64,000 bases of DNA from Panonychus citri (Eukaryota > Arthropoda > Arachnida > Trombidiformes > Tetranychidae), in contig NW_026515408.1 of assembly GCF_014898815.1 (NCBI RefSeq), positions 207,715-271,714 on the forward strand, in the 5' to 3' direction. The stretch's first letter is position 1; every line of letters starts with the position of its first letter. This document shows, in pieces, positions 57,385 to 64,000 of the stretch. The position numbers were made by a program, and so were the translations under genes. The notes below the pieces were generated by a model. It was given only the letters and a program-made list of their open reading frames with translations, was not told the DNA's origin and made no database searches.

Positions 57385-58773
57385 TTACCATTTCCACGAG
57401 TGTTCAGAAGATTTTTCTTCCCAATTCCATTTTCCATCCCAAGGTTTTCTTTTCTCCATTTCATCTGCGAACATTAAGTTGAAATCGTTAATATTTTTAC
57501 CAGAATTGATTAAGTCTCGTATTTTATCTCCATGAGAAGAAAGGAGGTCACGATTAGGGTAGTTAATCCATTTGAGGTAACACTTCAAAGTAGCTCTTGC
57601 GTCTTTCTCAGGATTATGATTACCACCAGGCATAGCACCAAATTGTTGTAACATTTGAGCGTTTGGAGAAAGAAAAGAATAAAGTTTGTTTAAGCTGAAA
57701 TGTTGACCATTACCATCTTTGAATAGATCACTTAACATTACAATTTTACATTTGTAATTTTGTTCTAAATCTTTCCGTTTTAACCCACAAAGTTCGAGGT
57801 CAATTTCTCCGTGATGTAGAATTAGTCGTTTACCAGTGAGAATTCTTAACAACTTATTTTGAACAGTTCCTAACGGTTCACCATTGTTGAGTTCAGGAGG
57901 AGGAACACCACCATAACATAAATTATACCTGCTTAAGTTGTGATGTTTAACACAAGTATAGTAAATGTTATTGACCTTGATAGTAGAGTCAAAATAGCCG
58001 GCCACACACAAACGACTAACCACATTTACTTCTTTTTCTCCATCAAATCGAGTACAACCTTCGCAATCTAAAGCAACGGTTTGCATTGGAGGTTCACCGA
58101 TTTCTTTAAGGATAACATTATCTGGATTCAAAATACCTGCAACCATGATTTCACCTGCATGTCTAAAAGCTGCTCCGATGTTAACATCTTTTTTGATAGA
58201 TCTTTTCGTAACTGGCGTTGCTTTGTTTGTATATTTTGATGGATTATACGGTTTAGAGTTGTCTGTAACTACCGTAGAGGCCAAAGTTGATGTATTTTGT
58301 TGTTGATATTTTGGACATTTAGAAACGTAATGAGAACGTTCATGACAATAAGTACAACAATGGCAATTTCTGGTACTATGGCCGATTGAGAAACAAATTC
58401 CACAGTAATCACATGGTAATTCTTGGTAGAATCCTGATCTAGTGGCCATCGTTTTTAAGAATTCACATCCTCGGTTGTACTCTTCTTGGTCATTAGAAAG
58501 GAGGATGATTATAGTAAATAAGGATTTTCTTCCTAAATAGATTTCAAATCGGGAGTTGACAAAATTATGTTTCACTCGTTGTCCATATCTCATCACACCG
58601 TGTTCGTTGAAAACTTTCGTCCAAAAGTCCGGATTAGAATTTACTTTAATTGTTTTCGAAAATGTAAACAGTGAAATTATATCTTTGCGTAAATCAAGTT
58701 GATGAGATGCTGATGGTATTTGATTCCAGCGATCTCGTTGGTCGTTTGTTCTCTCATCAATCATTTTATCCAT
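57385..58773 (-). CDS. CCHC zinc-knuckle and DEDDh exonuclease protein (462 aa)
   Basis: Likely a 3'-5' exonuclease of the REXO/ISG20 type. Residues 1-120 are unassigned. Two CCHC knuckles of form Cx2Cx4Hx4C lie at C124-C127-H132-C137 and C140-C143-H148-C153. A linker (155-230) is followed by the exonuclease: ExoI VALDCEGC (D236, E238), a Y..GGV region near 283-290, ExoII LILHHGEIDLELCGL (D325), SLNKLYSFL near 360, and ExoIII HNPEKDARATLKCYL (H386, D391). All five DEDDh residues are present. The ORF is uninterrupted and lies between env and the 3' LTR on the element's strand. A good 3' splice site (TCTCCCTTCAG) lies at 58798-58808, before an extended frame that starts at 58797, so it may be made from a spliced RNA. 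Function within the element is inference; the fold assignment is strong. Confidence 0.85.
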   Translation of the reverse strand: MDKMIDERTNDQRDRWNQIPSASHQLDLRKDIISLFTFSKTIKVNSNPDFWTKVFNEHGVMRYGQRVKHNFVNSRFEIYLGRKSLFTIIILLSNDQEEYNRGCEFLKTMATRSGFYQELPCDYCGICFSIGHSTRNCHCCTYCHERSHYVSKCPKYQQQNTSTLASTVVTDNSKPYNPSKYTNKATPVTKRSIKKDVNIGAAFRHAGEIMVAGILNPDNVILKEIGEPPMQTVALDCEGCTRFDGEKEVNVVSRLCVAGYFDSTIKVNNIYYTCVKHHNLSRYNLCYGGVPPPELNNGEPLGTVQNKLLRILTGKRLILHHGEIDLELCGLKRKDLEQNYKCKIVMLSDLFKDGNGQHFSLNKLYSFLSPNAQMLQQFGAMPGGNHNPEKDARATLKCYLKWINYPNRDLLSSHGDKIRDLINSGKNINDFNLMFADEMEKRKPWDGKWNWEEKSSEHSWKW

Positions 58774-59278
58774 TTTTCGATGACAAATTTCTGATAGCTG
58801 AAGGGAGAAATATCTATTTTAAATATCGATTCTTGGATTTGATCAGAAGGTTCTTCTATTTCTTGATGTTGAAGGTATTATCTGAGGACGGTATTGAAAG
58901 TATCAAGTTGGATATCAGGGTTATCTGGTGTTTCATTTTCAAGGGAGATTCAGAACCAGAATCAATTCGTTCAATGATTGTAGTTGGGTTCTGTGGCATC
59001 GTTTTAATATTTTGTATTGAAATAAATTATATCGTTTTTAGGATTCATCTCTAAACAATAAATGAAAGAAAAATAAAATCATGATTAAAATATAGTTAAA
59101 GTGAATAACTAGAGTTGATGATGGTGATGATGATGATGATGATGAGGATGATAAAGGTGTAGATGAGAATGAAGGTAAATTAGTTATGAATTTAGTTAGT
59201 TAAAATGATTAATAAATTTTGGTTAAAATGTTAATTTGGGATTAATATTCCTTTTATATTTTCATTAGTTTTAGGAAT
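58774..59278 (-). other. Region between env and the exonuclease ORF
   Basis: The minus strand keeps stretches of acidic coding style (about 58800-58990) in shifting frames, perhaps an old N-terminal extension of the exonuclease protein. 59110-59150 is a GATGAT microsatellite. No intact ORF. Confidence 0.4.
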
Positions 59279-59971
59279 TCAGAATCTTTTCCTCCATTTC
59301 GATTTCTCATTCACTAAATCTGGCTGAATTAATCCAGGTCGAGTGTAGAAAACGAAGTTGAATTTTCTTAAAAGACAAATTAAGAAATAGATTAAGATAA
59401 ATGAGATTAAGATTGATGATAAAATCATCCAATTAGAATGACTATCTTCTTGAAGTGGTTTAAATTTAGTTATTTCAAGTTTAGGTAATAATTCTGAATG
59501 ATCAATCCCAGCAAAAACTTGTTGGTCGATCCAATCATAATGTTTTGGGTCAATGATGTTTGATTTGACATATTTTAGGGTGAAGTAAGGGAACGAATAA
59601 TTATCGATTTGTAAAGGTAAATTAAGTGAATGACTGAAAACCCATGCAGGACATTTGTGAGAGATATTATTCAGTTTGATATCGTGTCCAAAACAATAAA
59701 CAAATCTTTTTTGTTCAGAGATTTTAACTTGAAGTAAACTTTCTCCATTATTGAGATTTGGACATTGTAAAGTTTTCCAAAAAATTTTGTCTTTTTCTGG
59801 TGCCATTTTTCGTTTGCATTCAAAATCGTGTCGTAATTGTAATGGGCCAGAATATGCATAACCATAAGTATCACAAATGTGATTCGATTTCAAGTTATAT
59901 AACACTGTTTTTGGACCTTTGTAAAATAGACAATCATTAGTTGATTTTTGGATAAATGGATCTGCTTCCAT
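59279..59971 (-). pseudogene. Envelope-like glycoprotein, C-terminal part
   Basis: 230 codons with many Cys, Asn and Trp residues as in a surface glycoprotein, and a membrane anchor near the end (SSILISFILIYFLICLL) followed by a basic tail. It continues the env-like part of 60006-63260, but stops and a frame change between 59971 and 60030 separate the two. Described as found; it is broken here. Confidence 0.65.
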
Positions 59972-60005
59972 GATGAGATAATCGGATTTAATTTATGGCC
60001 ATGAA

Positions 60006-63000
60006 TTAATAAGTCAATATAATTCTCATATGGATTGAGGACACATTTAATGGAGTCATTAATCGTCTTGGATAGAGTTGAATATCATGTTGAGTGAGGT
60101 TAAAGAGACTAAACAATTGAGCACTAATTGTTTTATCTTTCCAATTTTCAAAAACGTCAACAAGTTGGACTTGGTTAACATGATATTGAGCTGCTAAATC
60201 TGCGGTTGTAAGAGAGACGAGCAGAGTGGTGCGTTCGAATGTAGTTAGACGAGTTGTTTGATTATCAACTTTATCGATTAAAGTATTAACATGTTTTTCT
60301 AATCTATTTATCGCTTCTTGGGCCGTGTTCTGGTTTGTAACTAATTTTGACATTGCTTCTTTATTATTACCAGTCTGTATTGTATTATGGACTGATAAGC
60401 CAAGAGCACCAATACCAACAACAAGAGCAGCAGTGATCGCTAAAATCGTGAAAATTTCTCTTTTCTTTCTGCTTTCCATTAAGTTTTTCTGTCCACAATT
60501 CTCTTTGATTGGTTGCATGATATTTCGTTCGAAACTATTATCACACCAATTTGTGAATGATACTCTGTTTAACTCAGTTAAATTCAATTTATCTGCGATA
60601 ATGGAACAAGTATTATTCAAATATAATCGTGTTATAATTTCACCTTCCATTGACGTGATGTCTCGATTTGATGGTCTCCAAACTATCGGTTTTACTAAAT
60701 TGAAATTAGCATGAGATTGAATTATCAATGAAGAGATGACAATTAATGAAGATATTAAATTGGTTGTTGTTGGATTTTTCTTTGGTGATTTAACTTTTTC
60801 GAAACGAATGGCTTCGACTTGTCTTTTTAGGTCACAAATTCTTTCAACTCTTCTTTCACTTGGTGGTGTCTTTTCTACTGCTTTTGGATAAGTATAATGA
60901 AGACCAGTTGGTTTTTTTGTTGGTGCTTTTGGAGTTAATTGTTGATTTAGTGTTGATTGGGGAGTAACAAAAGAAGGTGATGGAGGATTGTGATTGATTG
61001 GACTACTTTGTCTTGGTCCAACATTACTCTCCCAATCTCGAATCAACTTTTCGAAATCTATGTTCATGTCTTTTGGTTTCTTCTTTGATTGTTTCGGGCC
61101 ACCCGGAACAACTGTAGAAGATTTTGTTTTTATACTATCATCAATTGTAATCCACGAAGAATCATCGATTGGAACGATATCATCGTTTTCTTTGAAACTA
61201 ACTTTCTTTAAGACTGGATACATGGAAATGCCGTCGATCGTTGATGAAGATTTATGGTCGGAATTTGAACAGTTAGATTTTTCTCTTATGTCAATAGGGA
61301 TTTCAGAATCGTTTTTGTCATTATCAGAAATTGTTGAAGCATTTCCATCAATTTCTGGAATTGTTGAAGCATTTTCATCGATGTCAGGGATTGTTGAGGC
61401 ATTTTCATCGATGTCAGGGATTGTTGAGGCATTTTCATTGATGTCTGGATTTATTGAAGTATGATTATTATCTAAAGTCGTTGGATTGTCGGCACCACCA
61501 ATATCACTAACATTGGTATTATCGATCATTTCATTTCTTTCGATGAAAGGTTTCAACCTCTCAATGTTGACAGTCATTCTCCTTCTATCTGTCCCAGTTC
61601 CTTGAACTTGATATGTCAATGGAGTTTTTCTTTTTATGACGATGAAAGGACCATGTGATTTATGAAGCAGTTTATTTGCTAAGCCAGGTAAAGTATGGGG
61701 AAAACGGACCAATACTTTGTCACCTTCAGAGTATTCAACTGGTACTCTGTTGTTATTATAATTTTGAGCGTATTTACTTTGAGCCTCTTGTAAATTCGTT
61801 TTTACCATTTCTTGGATTTTAGGCCAAACACACTCGACAATTTCATCTTGATCGTAACGATAAAGAAGAGGCAGTTCAATTTCTGTTGGTAACAATGGAT
61901 CACGACCGTAGAGGATTTTAAATGGTGCAAATTTGGTACTGGCTTGTTGATTAGTATTATAAGCGAAAATGACGAAAGGTAAATATTCATCCCAATCGGA
62001 GTGGTATTTATTGACATACATTGACAACATGGTGGCGATGATTGAATTGACTCGTTCAACTTGTCCATTACATTGAGGATGATAGGCGGTAGTGAAATTA
62101 TGTTTGATGGCCAGGATGTAGTTAACTTGTTCAAGTAGTTTACTTGTGAAATTAGTTCCTTGATCTGATAGTAAAGTTTTTGGAGATCCATGACGGCAGA
62201 AGATATTAGTTATAAGAAACTTAGCTGTGATTTCAGCAGTATAACTACTAACGGCTTGAGCTTCAACCCACTTTGAATAATAATCGATTGCAACTATTAT
62301 ATATTCTTTACCATGAGCTCTTGGAAAAGGGCCTAATACATCGATCCCCACTCTGTCGAAAGGTTTTTCAGTTAAAGGTAGTGGACTAATCAGACCGGGA
62401 GTTTTAATGAAAGGTGATTTCCGAGTCTGACATTTGATGCAACTGTTGACATAGTTTGTTATCTCTTTATTCATTCCAGGCCAAAAGTAATGAGTTTTAA
62501 TTCGATTATAAGTTTTCGAAACACCAGGATGACCGGCGAAGACTGAGTCGTGATGTAGAGTACAAACTGCATTTCTCAACGATTTTGGTACAACAATTAA
62601 GTCAACATCACCTTCAGGAGACCAGACGATTCGATAAAGAACATTTCCAACGATTTTGTATTTACTCAATCTTCGTTGTCGATTTTTGCTTAACTTGAGA
62701 AAATTGTTTAGTTGATTAATTATTGAAGAGCAAAATCGGTCATCTTGTTGTTTTTCTTGGAAATTGTGTGTATTTAAAGCGACTGATAAAACATTGATCC
62801 TTTGTTCTATTTTATCTTCACAATCATCAGGTTCTTCGACAGGGTATCGACTTAGACAATCAGCATCTTGATGACATTTACCACTTTTGTAAACAATCTT
62901 AAAGTCGAACTCTTCTAAGAACAAAGTCCATCTCATCAGGCGAGGAGGGAGTTTACGTTTATTTTTCAAGAAACACAGAGAACAATGATCAGTTACTACG

Positions 63001-63490
63001 GTAAAGTGTTGGTGATCTACATAAGGTTTAAATTTTTCGAGAGCGAAAACTATGGCACAACATTCTAATTCTGAAATCGAATAATTACTTTCACATTTAG
63101 AAAGTTGACGTGAAGCATAAGCAATTGGTTTCCAACCTTCAGGATATTTCTGAACGATAACTGCACCTAATCCTTGACCTGAAGCATCAGTTCGAATTTC
63201 TATTTCTAATTTAGAATTGTAATGAGCTAAAACTGGTGGATTAATTAATGCTGATTTCAAAGTGTCGAAAGCTTTCTGTTCTTCTGATCCCCAATGAAAA
63301 CCTACATCATTTTTTGTTAACCTGGTTAAGGGTTTGGCTAAAGTGGCAAAGTTTTTTATGAATTTTCTGTAATAGGAACAGAAGGCAATAAATGCCCTAA
63401 CATCTTTTAATTTAGTTGGTGTTGGAAAATCTCTAACTGCATCTAACTTTTTCTGTTCAGGAAATTGACCTTCTTTAGTAATCTTGAATC
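60006..63490 (-). pseudogene. Pol C-terminal part fused to env-like region
   Basis: One open frame of more than 1084 codons. In order: RNase H (TDASGQGLGAV, SELECCAIVFAL, VTDHCSLCFL), integrase zinc finger (HHDSVFAGHPG, CIKCQ), integrase core (GIDVLGPF, LLSDQGTNF, NGQVERVNS giving D, D, E), a GPF/Y-type end (HGPFIVIKR), a disordered part with four 10-residue repeats (DIDENASTIP, 61320-61450), then a signal-peptide-like segment (NLISSLIVISSLIIQSHA), cysteines, a basic RKKR site and a hydrophobic stretch that looks like a fusion peptide. Pol and env in one frame is unusual. The reverse transcriptase part upstream is in another frame (shift near 63500), so the copy is broken. Confidence 0.85.
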
Positions 63491-64000
63491 CTAAGTAGGT
63501 AACTTCAGGTAAAGCAAAGAGACTTTTGACATGTTTAATTTGAGGTTAGCTTGAATTAAACGTTGGAAAATTAATTCTAATCGAACTAAATGTTGATCAA
63601 AGTTTGAACTGAAGACTAAAATATCATCTAAATAAACTAAACAAGAATTATATTTGAGTCCTGAAAGAACAACATCCATACAACGTTGGAAAGTAGCGGG
63701 GGCGTTAGATAAACCAAAAGGCATGACATTGAACTCATAAAGACCATCGGTGGTGATGAAAGCACTTTTTTCTTTATCATTTGGATCTAATCCAATTTGA
63801 TAATAACCTGATTTAAGATCTAAACTTGAAAAGTAACGAGCACCTTGTAAATAATCTAAAGCATCGATAATATTTGGGAGAGGATAATGATCTCGTTTAG
63901 TAACTGAATTTAGTTTCCTGTAATCAACGCAAAATCTCCAATCTCCTGTTTTCTTTTTGACGAGAACGATCGGTGAGGCCCAGGGTGATGATGATGGAGA
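63491..64000 (-). pseudogene. Reverse transcriptase, partial
   Basis: The minus strand from the window edge encodes the palm and fingers of a Ty3/Gypsy RT: SPIVLVKKKTGDWRF-like start, SLDLKSGYYQI-like block, MPFGLSNAPATFQRCMD, and VYLDDILVFS with the catalytic YxDD motif (about 63622-63650). A frame change near 63500-63525 separates it from the RNase H and integrase part. The N-terminus, protease and gag are outside the window. Confidence 0.85.

Larger units (their letters stand above)
55791..64000 (-). mobile_element. Ty3/Gypsy-type retroelement with env and exonuclease ORF
   Basis: Minus-strand element whose 3' end is at 55791 (TGTCACG on the plus strand, that is ...CA at the end of the LTR) and whose 5' part lies outside the window. 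Order from 5' to 3': reverse transcriptase, RNase H, integrase, env-like region, CCHC/exonuclease ORF, long 3' region. Frameshifts in RT and env show this copy is not active as it stands. The LTR inner border is not resolved. It interrupts intron 1 of FBL23. Confidence 0.85.

Noticed and set aside
57132..57482. 116-codon plus-strand ORF and a 101-codon minus-strand ORF over the purine tract
   Set aside because: Both are products of the low-complexity purine run (only Lys, Arg, Glu or Ser, Phe, Leu), so not called as genes.
58671..59054. 127-codon plus-strand ORF
   Set aside because: Antisense to the region between env and the exonuclease ORF; no domain and no family resemblance.
60994..61464. 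156-codon plus-strand ORF with IVEAFSSMSG repeats
   Set aside because: It is the antisense shadow of the in-frame repeat in the pol-env ORF.
1..64000. tRNA, rRNA or snRNA genes
   Set aside because: No cloverleaf with conserved A and B boxes or rRNA core was noticed by eye. A tRNAscan or Rfam run would be needed to be sure.

Overview
This is an AT-rich eukaryotic nuclear window. Genes are split by short introns (about 40-100 bp) with ordinary GT-AG borders, and there are no bacterial operons. The mix of transposons (MULE, Merlin, Tc1-like, Ty3/Gypsy with env, a Maverick-type polymerase fragment, fold-back elements) and an expanded F-box/LRR family suggest an arthropod with a compact genome, possibly a mite. 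That is an inference; no rRNA or mitochondrial marker is present to test it.

The backbone is a minus-strand cluster of one gene family, numbered here FBL1 to FBL23. A complete member has six exons: exon 1 (88 bp) and exon 2 (60 bp) encode an F-box, exon 3 a linker, exon 4 an LRR block with an acidic stretch, exon 5 a second LRR block, and exon 6 the C-terminal LRR block. Only three copies read through every exon: FBL2 (2558-4165, 418 aa), FBL6 (21072-22540, 366 aa) and FBL15 (36062-37663, 415 aa). The other twenty are fragments, fusions, frameshifted copies or copies cut by mobile elements. A segment of about 4 kb (1.2-5.2 kb) recurs at 41.7-45.7 kb, and other blocks recur at 22.0/25.2 kb, 26.1/50.3 kb and 31.3/35.3/45.9 kb. 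The cluster therefore looks like a birth-and-death array built by segmental duplication.

Region by region: 0-1.2 kb holds a broken MULE transposase. 1.2-7 kb holds FBL1-FBL3. 7-10.7 kb is a gag/protease element with inverted ends, itself cut by a Merlin transposon that has an exact 8-bp target duplication. 10.7-14.2 kb lacks FBL copies; it has a few small ORFs, one with a histone-H3-like N-terminus, and a MITE. 14.2-16.5 kb is FBL4 split by a second MULE. 16.7-19.4 kb is a very young LTR element with a gag-like ORF and no polymerase. 19.7-37.7 kb is FBL5-FBL15 plus a half gene for a Rho-type GTPase. 37.7-40 kb is a second copy of that half gene, split by a 1.1-kb fold-back element. 40.3-48.9 kb is FBL16-FBL20, the last split by a Tc1-like element. 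49-50.3 kb is a decayed Maverick/adintovirus-type DNA polymerase B. 51-55.8 kb is FBL21-FBL23 and a second fold-back element. 55.8-64 kb is a minus-strand Ty3/Gypsy-type element with reverse transcriptase, RNase H, integrase and an envelope-like region.

The most unusual item is a 462-codon ORF (57385-58773) in that last element, downstream of env. It carries two retroviral-type CCHC zinc knuckles followed by a full DEDDh exonuclease signature of the REXO/ISG20 type. This looks like a captured 3'-5' exonuclease gene in an LTR retroelement.
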